Part shown: positions 33,440-42,160 of the stretch, piece after piece
How the letters are laid out: the number at the start of each line of letters is the position of its first letter
How positions within the stretch are numbered: position 1 is the first letter of the stretch
NCBI GenBank assembly: GCA_013288345.1
Contig: JABDCA010000003.1
Coordinates: 1-64,000, forward strand
Direction of reading: 5' to 3'
Length of the DNA stretch: 64,000 bases
Source of the DNA: Bacteroidota bacterium
GTDB taxonomy: Bacteria > Bacteroidota > Bacteroidia > JABEUT01
Translations under genes and position numbers: made by a program
The notes under the pieces: model-generated
What the model saw: only the letters and a program-made list of their open reading frames with translations
What the model was told of the DNA's origin: nothing
Database searches by the model: none

Positions 33440-34713
33440 TAATATTAGACACTACATCGCGCAGCCTTCAGGCAGTTTTAAACGGAGCTGCTGCTACTAC
33501 AAACCCGGTTTATGTTTGTTCGTTTGTAGATATTACCTCAACCGCTTTCGTACCCGGTACTAAAGATGGTTCGTTGAATGGTGGCACAGCAGTAACCATA
33601 ATGGCGTCGCCTGCTGCAAGTACCCAAAGGCAGTTAAAATACTTTTCACTTTTTAATGGCGATACTGCTCCCGTTACGGTCACGTTTATGTATAACGATA
33701 GCTCCACGCTCAATAATATATTCGCCACTGCCTTACCGGTAGGCTATAGAATTGAATACACAGGTGAAAATGGATTTAAGGTATATGATGTTAATGGCAA
33801 TCTGCGCTCGTCTTCATCTACAACGGCCAACTACTATCAGACTGTTCAGGTAAACGGAAGCAACCAACCTCAGGAGGGTGTAATGGATTTCAGCAGTGAG
33901 TTCGCTAATACCGATGATCCTTCGAATAACAGGTCGAAGATTGGAATTAATGCCATAGCCGAAAGCAAGGTTACAAATCTTACTACAGACTTGGCTGCAA
34001 AACTCGCATTGGCTGGCGGCACTATGTCCGGCAATCTTATTTTAAACGCTGACCCATCTACAGCGCTCGGTGCTGCTACCAAGCAATATGTAGATAATAG
34101 TATTCGGGTGCTTAATCAAAAGCCGACAGCAGATGTAGCAACAACAACCACTTTGCCGGCTAATACATATGCAAACGGTACAGCTGGTGTTGGAGCTACC
34201 CTTACAGGAAATAGTAATGGCGCTTTAGCTTCTATAGATACAGTTGCACCTTATGCCAATATGATTGTATTGGTTAAGAATGAGGTTACCGCAGCCAATA
34301 ATGGTTTGTATGTGCTTACCCAGGTAGGCGACGGTTCGCACCCTTACATCCTTACCCGCTCAAGCGATATGGATGCCTCTACAGAATTCGTCGGGGCATT
34401 CACCCCTATCGATAACGAGGGCTCAGCCAACAAAAATACTATGTGGTTGATGAACTATCAATCGAGCTTTACGACTGGTACAACTGCAGTTAACTTTACC
34501 CAGATGGGTGGAGTAGGTTATACCGCCGATGAAAGTACATTGCATTTATCTGGGACAGTATTCAGTATGCATTCAGCGCCACCTATACCGAGCAATGCAA
34601 CAACCAACACTCAAAGTCAATATGATAATTCAACAAAGCTTGCAACAACAGCCTATGTTGATTCAGCTTCTCATCCATTAATTTATTCACTAATCTATTT
34701 AAGCAACAACTAA
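33436..34713 (+). CDS. Phage tail-fibre-like protein
   Basis: 425 residues. Residues about 190-225 hold the typical tail-fibre segment LALAGGTMSGNLILNADPST followed by AATKQYVD; a second QYDNSTKLATTAYVD motif lies near the C-terminus. The middle (about 225-350) has beta-strand repeats with VLVKNEVTAANNGLYVLTQV. Low-complexity Thr/Ser/Asn content fits a trimeric fibre. It probably contacts the host cell surface. Confidence 0.8.
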   Translation: MIILDTTSRSLQAVLNGAAATTNPVYVCSFVDITSTAFVPGTKDGSLNGGTAVTIMASPAASTQRQLKYFSLFNGDTAPVTVTFMYNDSSTLNNIFATALPVGYRIEYTGENGFKVYDVNGNLRSSSSTTANYYQTVQVNGSNQPQEGVMDFSSEFANTDDPSNNRSKIGINAIAESKVTNLTTDLAAKLALAGGTMSGNLILNADPSTALGAATKQYVDNSIRVLNQKPTADVATTTTLPANTYANGTAGVGATLTGNSNGALASIDTVAPYANMIVLVKNEVTAANNGLYVLTQVGDGSHPYILTRSSDMDASTEFVGAFTPIDNEGSANKNTMWLMNYQSSFTTGTTAVNFTQMGGVGYTADESTLHLSGTVFSMHSAPPIPSNATTNTQSQYDNSTKLATTAYVDSASHPLIYSLIYLSNN

Positions 34714-34714
34714 A

Positions 34715-35167
34715 ATGTCAAACTCAAACATTCCAATGTTCACACAGGCAGTAAAGACAGCAGGTACTGTTCTTTCGGCTGCATCGGCTTGGACACCAAG
34801 CAATACAGTAAGTACAAACCTGGTAACACTGTTGACAGCAGGCTCCAATGGCGCAAGGGTAACATCATTAGTGTTGTCGAGTACGGATTCAGTCACGAGG
34901 GATGTCTTCTTAGTATTGGATGTTGGCGGAGCAGGCACAAACTTCGTAATACTCGGCATCGTAGATGTTCTCACTACATCAGGCACAGTCGCTAACATAC
35001 TGGCTGTAGACGCTTTAAATAGTACGGTTACTGTAGGTATGCCAATAGATAATAACGGTAAAAGAATAATCCAATTAGGTGCAAGCGATAAGTTATGGAT
35101 TGGTGTAGCCGCATCTATGACTGCATTGAAAATAATTCTTGCTGCAGCACAATATGAGAATTATTAA
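34715..35167 (+). CDS. Phage virion-associated protein, unknown
   Basis: 150 residues, small and beta-rich (ARVTSLVLSSTDSVTRDVFL; DKLWIGVAASMTALKIILAA). Proteins of this kind lie beside tail fibres in Bacteroidota phages as head or tail decoration proteins, but no precise family is recognised. It starts one base after the fibre gene's stop. Confidence 0.6.
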   Translation: MSNSNIPMFTQAVKTAGTVLSAASAWTPSNTVSTNLVTLLTAGSNGARVTSLVLSSTDSVTRDVFLVLDVGGAGTNFVILGIVDVLTTSGTVANILAVDALNSTVTVGMPIDNNGKRIIQLGASDKLWIGVAASMTALKIILAAAQYENY

Positions 35168-35205
35168 TGGATAAAGAAGATGGCACCTTCCAAAAAATAC
35201 AATAA

Positions 35206-36120
35206 ATGAGTTACGGAAGTGAACAAGGCACAAGAGGTAGTTTTGGCGGCCACGGAACATTAAGAGGTGCCATGGATGGAACAGTTCAGTCTGATTCCGC
35301 TAAGAGAGAGTTATTGCCTGAGACGGAGGCATGGCTCAGGCAAACTATCCAATATGGCGGTAAGCCTTCATGGTATTACATCAAGGCTATCGATAACTTT
35401 ATACGCCAACTAATATTCGATGGTAACTGGAACCTATTCGATAGATTATGGCTGTTTGCTACTGAACAAAGACAACACGCTACAATAAGCCTTGTTAATC
35501 CAAAAGGAATAACAGCGACTTGGCCGACAAATATAACAGAAGTTAACCCACAATTCCTTTTATGGTCGCCAATTGGAGGTTATAGAGGTAACGGCACTGG
35601 CAATGCGTTATCTGCAAATACATATCTTAACACAAACTACAACCCAGTAACTAATGGTGTTAATTTTGCATTGAATAATAATTCTTGGGGTTTCAATGTG
35701 AACGATACTACTGCAAGTGTTACGGCCTCACCTTTTTATATGGGTTGTTCAGATGGTGTAAGTATTAATAGTTGGCAGATAAATGGTGGTACTGTTGTGT
35801 ATGCCGTTATAAATAACTGGAATGGAATTACTGGCTCATTTACGACACCTTATACAAGTATTAAAGGATTTTTTACAAGCGTTAGGCAATCGGCCCCGAC
35901 GACGATAATATGGGTCAATGGTGCTTCTTATGCAATGTTTTCACAGGGCAGCACAGGTGTTTCAAATGCAAACTTCGGTATAATGACAGATGTAGGTATA
36001 TTAAGCAACTTCTGTCGCCAAACATATACGTTCGCCTTCACTGGCTCAGGTTCTATTAATCAACTGAAATTATATAATAGCTTAAAAACACTTTCTCAAG
36101 CCCTTGGCTTTGCTATATAA
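35206..36120 (+). CDS. Phage tail/structural protein
   Basis: 304 residues. The N-terminus (ELLPETEAWLRQTIQYGGKP ... IRQLIFDGNWNLFDRLWLFA) is helical and resembles the base of Bacteroidota phage tail-tip proteins; the C-terminal 190 residues are beta-rich with Asn/Thr repeats, as in receptor-binding domains. It closes the structural block before the lysis genes. Exact function not known. Confidence 0.6.
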   Translation: MSYGSEQGTRGSFGGHGTLRGAMDGTVQSDSAKRELLPETEAWLRQTIQYGGKPSWYYIKAIDNFIRQLIFDGNWNLFDRLWLFATEQRQHATISLVNPKGITATWPTNITEVNPQFLLWSPIGGYRGNGTGNALSANTYLNTNYNPVTNGVNFALNNNSWGFNVNDTTASVTASPFYMGCSDGVSINSWQINGGTVVYAVINNWNGITGSFTTPYTSIKGFFTSVRQSAPTTIIWVNGASYAMFSQGSTGVSNANFGIMTDVGILSNFCRQTYTFAFTGSGSINQLKLYNSLKTLSQALGFAI

Positions 36121-36128
36121 AAATTACT

Positions 36129-36383
36129 ATGGAACCGGAAGAAAAAAAACAACTCTTTGACAAGCTCGACAATATTGAACGCGGCATTTATGGCGATAAG
36201 GCTAACAAGCAGGAAGGCCTATTGGAGAAGGTCGAGCGCCATGATAAGATGCTGAAGGTATATGAAGTATTAGTTTGGCACAATCCCAAGGTTTTTTTTG
36301 TCACAATTGCCATACTTGTCGAAATATTACTAGAAACAAACAAGATTGGAATAATAACGACTTTAATAGGCATTTTTAAATAA
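36129..36383 (+). CDS. Holin-like small membrane protein
   Basis: 84 residues: an acidic/basic coiled coil (about 1-45, KLDNIERGIYGDKANKQEGL) and one C-terminal transmembrane helix (about 53-80, VFFVTIAILVEILLETNKIG). This matches XhlA-type phage proteins that help holins. Its stop overlaps the endolysin start by one base (TAATG), so the two form a lysis cassette. Confidence 0.7.
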   Translation: MEPEEKKQLFDKLDNIERGIYGDKANKQEGLLEKVERHDKMLKVYEVLVWHNPKVFFVTIAILVEILLETNKIGIITTLIGIFK

Positions 36384-36874
36384 TGGACATCAATAAAGCA
36401 TTCAGTATCCTCCAGCAGTTTGAGGGTGGTGATAAAGTAACTGATATTAGGGGTGATATGGGAGGTTTGACTAAATATGGCATAAGTAAAGTTGCCCACC
36501 CTGACTTGGATATTGCGAGCCTAACAGAAGTGCAAGCCATAAGTATATATGAAAAGGATTACTGGGAAGCCTCAAGCTGTGCTAAACTAAAGCCTGAACT
36601 AAAATATATTCATTTTGATACTGCAGTTAATATTGGCGTTGGTACAGCTATAAAATTGCTCCAACAGGTATCAGGGGTGGTTATAGATGGAAAAATTGGG
36701 TCAGAGACACTAACTAAGAGCTGCAGTGTAACGCCAGGGGATTATTTGTTATGTAGGTTAATGCACTATAATGAAATAATGGCTAATAATACTACTCTGT
36801 ATATGTTTTGTAAGGGTTGGGCCAATAGAATTGCAGTTTTATTTGCAATGCATAGGAATAATCAACTTCTTTAA
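36383..36874 (+). CDS. Phage endolysin, GH108 family muramidase
   Basis: 163 residues. The GH108 catalytic Glu is in the QQFEGG motif (E14), followed by DMGGLTKYGISK, the SIYEKDYWE motif (about 55-63) and a C-terminal peptidoglycan-binding region (about 80-160, AIKLLQQVSGVVIDGKIGSE). No signal peptide is seen, as expected when a holin releases it. It cleaves the glycan strand of peptidoglycan. It is the last recognisable phage gene. Confidence 0.88.
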   Translation: MDINKAFSILQQFEGGDKVTDIRGDMGGLTKYGISKVAHPDLDIASLTEVQAISIYEKDYWEASSCAKLKPELKYIHFDTAVNIGVGTAIKLLQQVSGVVIDGKIGSETLTKSCSVTPGDYLLCRLMHYNEIMANNTTLYMFCKGWANRIAVLFAMHRNNQLL

Positions 36875-36889
36875 ACGAGTTGGATAGGC

Positions 36890-36940
36890 CTTATATTTGT
36901 AAATAAAACCTATTGGAAACCAAAACTTATTTACTTTTGC
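36890..36940 (+). promoter_or_regulatory. Promoter region of the 36967 lipoprotein
   Basis: TTGGAAACC (about 36913) and TTACTTTTG (about 36931) have suitable spacing for a Bacteroidota promoter just upstream of the ATG at 36967. Confidence 0.5.
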
Positions 36941-36966
36941 GCCCAAATTAACATCAACCTTATAAA

Positions 36967-37455
36967 ATGAAAACAAAACAAATTTTTAGTCTTTTAGTAA
37001 TTGCAACTGCTGCAATGTTCTTGTATAGCTGTACCGGTGGATCAAACGCTGGTAAAATGCTTGTAAATAAATGGCAAATGGAGTCATTTAAAAGCGCTGA
37101 TTTCGATAAGCAAATGGCAAATCTTAAGCAGATGTCTGATACTACAAAAGACACCATGATGAAGTCTCAAATTGCTAACAGGATACAGATGGAGAACTCT
37201 GTTATGGAAGCTCTTAAGAACTCTGTTATTGAATATAAAGCTGACAGCACCTTTGAAATGAAAGTTTCTTTTATGGGCCAACCACAAACCAATAAAGGCA
37301 AGTGGATTCTTACCGCTGATAATAAGAAGATCATTCAAACTGATGACAGGCAAAAGAAAGATACTATGGTTATCTCTGATATTTCAGCTGATAAGTTTAC
37401 CATTACTAGCCCTGATAAGTCAGTTACTGTTGTTTACAAAGCAGTAAAGGCTTAA
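36967..37455 (+). CDS. Lipoprotein with lipocalin-like domain
   Basis: 162 residues. Lipobox FLYSC (Cys about 22), then a small beta-barrel pattern: KMLVNKWQMESF at the start, YKADSTFEMKVSFMGQ in the middle and DKKIIQTDDRQKKDTMVISD near the end, with TITSPD. This architecture recurs in Bacteroidota lipocalin-like (DUF4488/DUF5004-type) proteins. Ligand unknown. A bidirectional terminator follows. Confidence 0.75.
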   Translation: MKTKQIFSLLVIATAAMFLYSCTGGSNAGKMLVNKWQMESFKSADFDKQMANLKQMSDTTKDTMMKSQIANRIQMENSVMEALKNSVIEYKADSTFEMKVSFMGQPQTNKGKWILTADNKKIIQTDDRQKKDTMVISDISADKFTITSPDKSVTVVYKAVKA

Positions 37456-37476
37456 TACACTACACCAATCTTTTCG

Positions 37477-37505
37477 AAAAGTCCCGCCATTGTGCGGGAC
37501 TTTTT
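37477..37505. terminator. Strong terminator
   Basis: AAAAGTCCCGC-N6-GCGGGACTTTTT, a perfect stem with A and T tracts on both sides, so it can act in both directions. Confidence 0.85.
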
Positions 37506-37549
37506 CATTTTCAGCAATATTTGCTATAATTGGGGGTAAATTGCTAACA

Positions 37550-38500
37550 ATGCAGGAGCTATACCCAACCAAAGAACATATCGAAGCCGCTCATAAGCGG
37601 ATAAAGCCCTTCATTCATCATACACCGGTAATGACCAGCAAAAACATCAACGCTATGGCCGGTGCTGAGCTATTCCTGAAGTGCGAGAACTTGCAGAAAA
37701 TAGGTGCATTTAAGTATAGGGGTGCCACAAATGCAGTGTTGATGCTTACCGATGCCGAGAGGCAGAACGGTGTGGCAACACACTCATCGGGGAACCATGC
37801 CCAGGCGCTGGCGCTGGCTGCTCGCAACAATGGACTAAAGGCCTACATAGTTATGCCCGAAAACTCATCGAAGGTTAAGATGGATGCCGTAAAGGGCTAT
37901 GGTGCCGAGGTTATTACTTGTAAGCCCAACCAAAAAGCCCGCGAGGACACCCTTGCCGAGGTGGTAAAGCGCACCGGAGCAACCTTCATACACCCTTATA
38001 ACAATTACCACATCATTGCAGGGCAGGCTACTGCAGCTAAAGAGCTCATTGAAGAGATCCCCAGCCTGGATATTGTTATGGCCCCTGTAGGTGGTGGTGG
38101 ACTCCTCAGCGGCACTGCACTGGCTACACACTACTTCTCCCCCAAGTCATTGGTAATTGCCGGAGAACCTGCCAATGCTAACGATGCTATACAGTCTATG
38201 CAGCAGGGCAAAGTGGTAGAAGCATTGCCTCCCAACACTATTGCCGATGGCCTCTTGACCTCTCTAGGCGACAAAACCTTCGGGATAATACGCAAGCATG
38301 TGGCCGAGATACTGCCCGTAACCGAAGAGCAGATAGTGGCCGCTATGCGCCTGGTATGGGAGCGCATGAAGATCATCATAGAGCCATCGAGTGCGGTGCC
38401 TGTGGCTGCTGTGCTTGCCAACAAGGCTAAGTTCAGCGGGAAGCGTGTAGGCATCATCATTAGCGGGGGCAATGTAGACCTGAGTAAACTACCCTTTTAA
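37550..38500 (+). CDS. Threonine/serine ammonia-lyase (PLP-dependent)
   Basis: 316 residues from the ATG at 37550; an earlier in-frame start at 37490 would run through the upstream terminator and is unlikely. Fold type II PLP enzyme: the PLP lysine is K55 in IGAFKYRGAT, the phosphate loop is GGGGLLSG (about 180), and SSGNHAQALA binds the substrate carboxylate. Such single-domain enzymes without a regulatory ACT domain deaminate L-threonine (to 2-oxobutanoate) or serine, biodegradative or biosynthetic. No ilv genes are adjacent, so assignment to isoleucine synthesis is not secure. Confidence 0.9.
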   Translation: MQELYPTKEHIEAAHKRIKPFIHHTPVMTSKNINAMAGAELFLKCENLQKIGAFKYRGATNAVLMLTDAERQNGVATHSSGNHAQALALAARNNGLKAYIVMPENSSKVKMDAVKGYGAEVITCKPNQKAREDTLAEVVKRTGATFIHPYNNYHIIAGQATAAKELIEEIPSLDIVMAPVGGGGLLSGTALATHYFSPKSLVIAGEPANANDAIQSMQQGKVVEALPPNTIADGLLTSLGDKTFGIIRKHVAEILPVTEEQIVAAMRLVWERMKIIIEPSSAVPVAAVLANKAKFSGKRVGIIISGGNVDLSKLPF

Positions 38501-38551
38501 TTGTGAATTGTAAATTAGGTACTTATAATTTTTAACTTTTAGCTTTTCACT

Positions 38552-38977
38552 ATGAATACTATCCGTCCTTTCCACGTGGCCTTTCCGGTGAGTGATCTGG
38601 AGGTTACCCGCAAGTTTTATGCCGAAGTACTGGGCTGCAAGATTGGCCGCAGCGCCGAGCGCTGGATCGACTTCGACCTGTATAGCCACCAGATATCGGC
38701 CCACCTGGTAGAGGGCTGGAAGGGTGGTGCAAGTACCAACCCGGTTGACGGAAAGAACGTGCCAGTGCTGCATTGGGGCGTTATCCTCGATATGCACCAC
38801 TGGGAAACCCTTGCTGAGCGCCTGAAACAGCATCAAGTCAAATTCATTATAGAGCCATACATACGCTTTAAGGGCGAAGTAGGGGAGCAGGCCACCATGT
38901 TCTTCCTCGACCCAAGCGGTAACGCGTTGGAATTCAAGGCATTCAAGAATGATGCCTCGATATTTGCTACGAAATAG
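38552..38977 (+). CDS. VOC-family (glyoxalase/dioxygenase-like) protein
   Basis: 141 residues with two beta-alpha-beta-beta-beta modules. Metal-binding His in RPFHVAFPVSDLEVTRKFYA (H8) and HWGVILDM (about H74), and Glu in DPSGNALEFKAF (about E127) complete the usual H/H/E site. It could be a dioxygenase, a glyoxalase-like lyase or a resistance protein; the substrate is not predictable. It is separated from the dehydratase by a short repeat string. Confidence 0.85.
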   Translation: MNTIRPFHVAFPVSDLEVTRKFYAEVLGCKIGRSAERWIDFDLYSHQISAHLVEGWKGGASTNPVDGKNVPVLHWGVILDMHHWETLAERLKQHQVKFIIEPYIRFKGEVGEQATMFFLDPSGNALEFKAFKNDASIFATK

Positions 38978-39047
38978 TGATTAGTGGCTAGTGTTTAGTG
39001 AATAGTTCATAACTGGTCACTAGCCACTAATCTCTAGCCACTATTTT

Positions 39048-39533
39048 TTACTTCTTCAAGAACACCAATTGCCCAATGTGGTACGACATGTGTGCTGCAC
39101 GGCCCATTACAACAGTTAGCCTGTTGCGGTGAGGCTCTTTTGCAAAGTCTTCTGCCGAAACCGAATTATGTTTTAAAAACCAATCATCAGCAGTCATTTT
39201 GCTAAAGTGTGCAGCTAGCTTATCGTTTATAGTTTTCCAGTAAGCTTTTAAATCCTTTGCCGATGGAGTTTCTGCCACAGCTTTATCGGGTTTGCTTAAA
39301 AACGCTTCTACTAAGTTCGGGTAAAGCGCTTCTTCAAAATTTAATAATGGCAGCAAGCGATCGTTTACTGCAGCAAGGTGCCCCACCAGGTATGTGCCCC
39401 TGTTGCGGCCCGGCGCCACTTCCTTTTGCAATTGCTCATCGGTAAGGGTTTCTAATAAAGCATCAATTTCTTTTATCCTTCCGTTCCATAGGTCCATTAC
39501 TGCTTTTACTGCTAATTCTTTTGCGTTTGTCAT
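39048..39533 (-). CDS. DinB-like protein (DinB_2)
   Basis: 161 residues in a four-helix bundle. Metal-ligand histidines fit the DinB pattern: GHLAAVNDRLL (about H52) and HMSYHIGQL near the C-terminus (about H149/H153). The family includes thiol transferases that use mycothiol or bacillithiol. Lone copy here; a second DinB-like protein lies at 46328. Confidence 0.82.
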   Translation of the reverse strand: MTNAKELAVKAVMDLWNGRIKEIDALLETLTDEQLQKEVAPGRNRGTYLVGHLAAVNDRLLPLLNFEEALYPNLVEAFLSKPDKAVAETPSAKDLKAYWKTINDKLAAHFSKMTADDWFLKHNSVSAEDFAKEPHRNRLTVVMGRAAHMSYHIGQLVFLKK

Positions 39534-39558
39534 TGGGTTTGTTTTTTAAGGTTTAATA

Positions 39559-39813
39559 TTATTTGTTGTTTATTGCTTTGGCTTCCTGGTAAGCATCGGC
39601 TGCAAGGCTGAACATTAGTACAATGAGCCCGGTAAACAGCACCAGCCATTTTTCAAATACCAGGTTGGTAAGGTAAATGGTTATTTCGCCCCAGCGTATA
39701 AGTAGCCATGCAATTACAAGTGCTATACCAAGGCCTTTGCGTTTGCCGTTATAAATGTAGCCTCCGCCAAAAAGGAAAAGGTTCAAAACTGCTGCTATCC
39801 ACGGGTTTTTCAT
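39559..39813 (-). CDS. Small two-helix membrane protein
   Basis: 84 residues from the ATG at 39813; the frame is open 24 codons further but those lie over the promoter of the divergent regulator. It has two transmembrane segments around GGGYIYNGKRKGLGIALVIA, resembling TM2-type proteins. The divergent HxlR regulator lies 115 bases away and a palindromic operator (39878-39894) sits between, so the regulator probably controls it. Confidence 0.7.
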   Translation of the reverse strand: MKNPWIAAVLNLFLFGGGYIYNGKRKGLGIALVIAWLLIRWGEITIYLTNLVFEKWLVLFTGLIVLMFSLAADAYQEAKAINNK

Positions 39814-39877
39814 TTGTTGGTTGTTTAGGGTTAATGTACTATCGTTTTTAATTGAGGTGCCAAAGATAAAATAATAA

Positions 39878-39894
39878 ACTTGCATTTTGCAAGT
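39878..39894. promoter_or_regulatory. Palindromic operator between divergent HxlR and membrane-protein genes
   Basis: ACTTGCA-TTT-TGCAAGT is a perfect 7-bp inverted repeat. The -7 box of the HxlR gene (TAAATTTG at about 39913) lies downstream with TTG inside the palindrome as upstream element, so bound regulator would block its own promoter. Confidence 0.65.
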
Positions 39895-39927
39895 TTAAAT
39901 ATTAAATTTTTGTAAATTTGCAGCATA

Positions 39928-40254
39928 ATGGCAAAACAGAAAATAGCAAATACGGATATGCGGTCGAACTGCCCTGTGGCTTGTACCCTCGATTTGGTTG
40001 GCGATAAATGGTCCCTGTTGATCATACGCGATATGCTTATTTTTGAAAAAACTACTTACAATGAGTTTTTAAATTCTTCTGAAAAAATTTCGACCAATAT
40101 TTTAAACGACAGGTTAATAATGCTTTTAAATAAAGGACTTATTACCTATACCGGTACTGCCAAACGCAAAAAATACAAGCTTACTAAAATGGGCCTCGAT
40201 CTTAAGCCTGTTCTCGAATCTATCGTGGGTTTTGGTATGAAGTACTTAAGGTAG
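39928..40254 (+). CDS. HxlR-family transcriptional regulator
   Basis: 108 residues. Winged-helix domain with the family signature CPVACTLDLVGDKWSLLIIR (about 15-34, Cys at the start) and wing RKKYKLTKMGLDL. HxlR regulators respond to reactive electrophiles or disulfide stress, often through that cysteine, and typically control a neighbouring gene. Operator and divergent partner are described at 39878. Confidence 0.88.
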   Translation: MAKQKIANTDMRSNCPVACTLDLVGDKWSLLIIRDMLIFEKTTYNEFLNSSEKISTNILNDRLIMLLNKGLITYTGTAKRKKYKLTKMGLDLKPVLESIVGFGMKYLR

Positions 40255-40312
40255 TCGTAAGTCGATAGTCATAAGTCGTTAGTCATACTGAGCCTGTCGA
40301 AGTATATTAAAT

Positions 40313-40480
40313 TGCACACAATTACACACAGGTCGAGAAAATGTGTTACCTTTTTATAGGTTTTTCATATCTTAACTTAGAATGGCACACTTTGGCACAC
40401 GCTTCGCATTTTCGTGTGCCATTTTCCAATTTGCTTTACATATTTTGACACGAAACGGGGTATTTGTGTAAAGTAAACCT
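40313..40480. repeat. Repeat with gacacgaaacggggtatttg, copy 2 (inverted relative to 19560)
   Basis: cacacaattacacacaggtc (40313), aatggcacactttggcacac (40381) and ttttgacacgaaacggggta (40446) together correspond to the complement of the element at 19560-19672. The 31-base part is identical. The rest of the gap to 40731 holds no gene; a TAACTTTG box at 40698-40705 is a likely -7 element for the next gene. Confidence 0.7.
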
Positions 40481-40731
40481 GCATTTTGGCCGAAAAATGG
40501 CTTGCTATATTTTGCTGATATTATTCCCACTGTGTTAAGCTTATAGTTCATCGTTCATAGCTTATCGCTAGTACGTAAAGGTACCACTTTTTGCTCGTTT
40601 ATTTTTTGTGAATCTGTTATAGTTTTCAACCACTCGTGTTGTTTACAAGGTCTGGTCATGAACAAAAGACACATGGTTTATTCAGTCAATATTATTATAA
40701 CTTTGTTGTATAACATTAACCATTACAAAAA

Positions 40732-41631
40732 ATGAAAAATTTACTACTCGGCTTTAGCATTTTAATTTGCGGTATTGTAAATGCGCAACATATAACTGCG
40801 GCTTTTGATTCAAAAGAAATTAAAGCATTGCAAAATGGCATGCTTTATGTTATCCCTACCGGAGATAAAGTATTTGACGACAGTTTAAGTTCGGCGGTAG
40901 AAAAATACTGGAAGGTAACACCTGTTAAGGTCCTTTCGGCAGATGAAGTGATGAAGTATTTAAAAGACGAAAAAAATTATTTTATTGCACCTGCAACTAG
41001 TCTTGAAAAGGGTATGACCAATATGATTGCTTCTCCGCTAACATTTAAACCAAACCCAAGCATGGGTATTTATTTGACCACTGTTTACCTTTTCCATGGC
41101 AGTAGCGATAATAAAAGCCTGAAGAAAATGGATTTTGCAATTGACATTGCAAGGTGCATATTTCCATATTTTATTCATCAGGAAATGGGTGCCATAACTA
41201 TAGCAATTGCAGTAAAAAATCTTAATGACGATGTGGCAATGGTGATAAATGACAAATTAGACCCATATATACATGTTTCAGGCAGATTCAAGCCTATTGT
41301 AAAAGAAGAGTTTTGTAAAAATCCGGGAGCCTTAAAAACAAAAACTCTTTTGATTGATACCAGTTATGCGTTGTCTAAAAAATCGACATGGGTTAAGGAT
41401 TTCCAGGCATATAAATATAAGTACCGTTTTTTACCTCTTACCGAAATAACTACCCTGCTTAGTTCGGCTGATAGTAAAAATTACTGCATTGTAAATGAAG
41501 GCAATGAATCTTATTTTGGAGGCCTGGAGATTTATGATTTTGAAACAAAGAGCAAAATATGGAGTGGGAATGATGCTCCGTTAGCAAAAGAAATTGCTGA
41601 ACTTAATAGTGTCCTGGCAAGGAGTAAATAG
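40732..41631 (+). CDS. Secreted protein of unknown function
   Basis: 299 residues with a signal peptide about 1-18 (ends IVNAQ). No known domain. It alternates hydrophobic strands with charged helices (EKYWKVTPVKVLSADEVMKY; DFAIDIARCIFPYFIHQEMG) and no transmembrane barrel or lipobox is seen, so a soluble periplasmic location is likely. A promoter box lies at 40698. Confidence 0.7.
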   Translation: MKNLLLGFSILICGIVNAQHITAAFDSKEIKALQNGMLYVIPTGDKVFDDSLSSAVEKYWKVTPVKVLSADEVMKYLKDEKNYFIAPATSLEKGMTNMIASPLTFKPNPSMGIYLTTVYLFHGSSDNKSLKKMDFAIDIARCIFPYFIHQEMGAITIAIAVKNLNDDVAMVINDKLDPYIHVSGRFKPIVKEEFCKNPGALKTKTLLIDTSYALSKKSTWVKDFQAYKYKYRFLPLTEITTLLSSADSKNYCIVNEGNESYFGGLEIYDFETKSKIWSGNDAPLAKEIAELNSVLARSK

Positions 41632-41667
41632 CCTTACATTTCAACATTTAATTAATAGCCCCCATGT

Positions 41668-41803
41668 AAGCGCGAGCCTCCTGGACCGTGTTATATATTA
41701 GCATTGCATCCTTGCAATGCATATTAAGATGATTAATACTATTTAGTAAAATCTAATAATTGGCTCGAGCGAAGACGCTCGCGCCTACAGGAGCTAAGCT
41801 AAT
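41668..41803. repeat. REP-like element with nested hairpins
   Basis: Ends gcgcgagcctcctg and gctcgcgcctacaggagc are inverted (GCGCGAGC/GCTCGCGC); a gcattgca-tcct-tgcaatgc hairpin lies inside. No protein is encoded. Resembles the other nested palindromic elements in the window. Confidence 0.65.
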
Positions 41804-41868
41804 TAAACAAAGCCCCGAACTCCAGTGGCGAAAGCTTGATTTTGCTTAATCAAGGTAAATCAATTCCT

Positions 41869-42159
41869 TCAGATTAAAATATGCGATATCAGCGTGTTGT
41901 GGAAATTAACCAAAGCATGCTGTTCTGTATCTTCCATTTCAAACTTGCGTGCATACCAGCTATGCCTATGCGCCTTTACAGTGCTGCGGAAAGCCTTATC
42001 GTGTTTTTCTTCAGTATGGTGTTTTGCAGCATCGTTATGATGCTTTGCAGCCTCTTCGTAATGGGTTGCAGCTAATATATGGGCTTCAATATTTTTTTCG
42101 GTATTAAAAACGGGAATGATTGGCTCCTCTGTTAGTACATGCTCTATAGTTGTTGTCAT
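41869..42159 (-). CDS. Small His-rich helical protein
   Basis: 96 residues from the ATG at 42159; the frame start at 42171 is a TTG. The centre is a helix with repeated Ala/His pairs (EEAAKHHNDAAKHHTEE). It shares the A-x-x-HH-x-A-A pattern with the divergent 42578 gene, so both belong to one small family often seen in Bacteroidota beside SHOCT proteins. Metal or acid-stress roles have been guessed for such proteins but are not shown here. It lies one base downstream of the SHOCT gene. Confidence 0.7.
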   Translation of the reverse strand: MTTTIEHVLTEEPIIPVFNTEKNIEAHILAATHYEEAAKHHNDAAKHHTEEKHDKAFRSTVKAHRHSWYARKFEMEDTEQHALVNFHNTLISHILI

Positions 42160-42160
42160 A

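Noticed and set aside
13185-36874. Attachment sites (attL/attR) of the prophage.
   Set aside because: No integrase, no tRNA and no clear direct repeat at the borders could be found by eye; interspersed repeats make chance matches likely.
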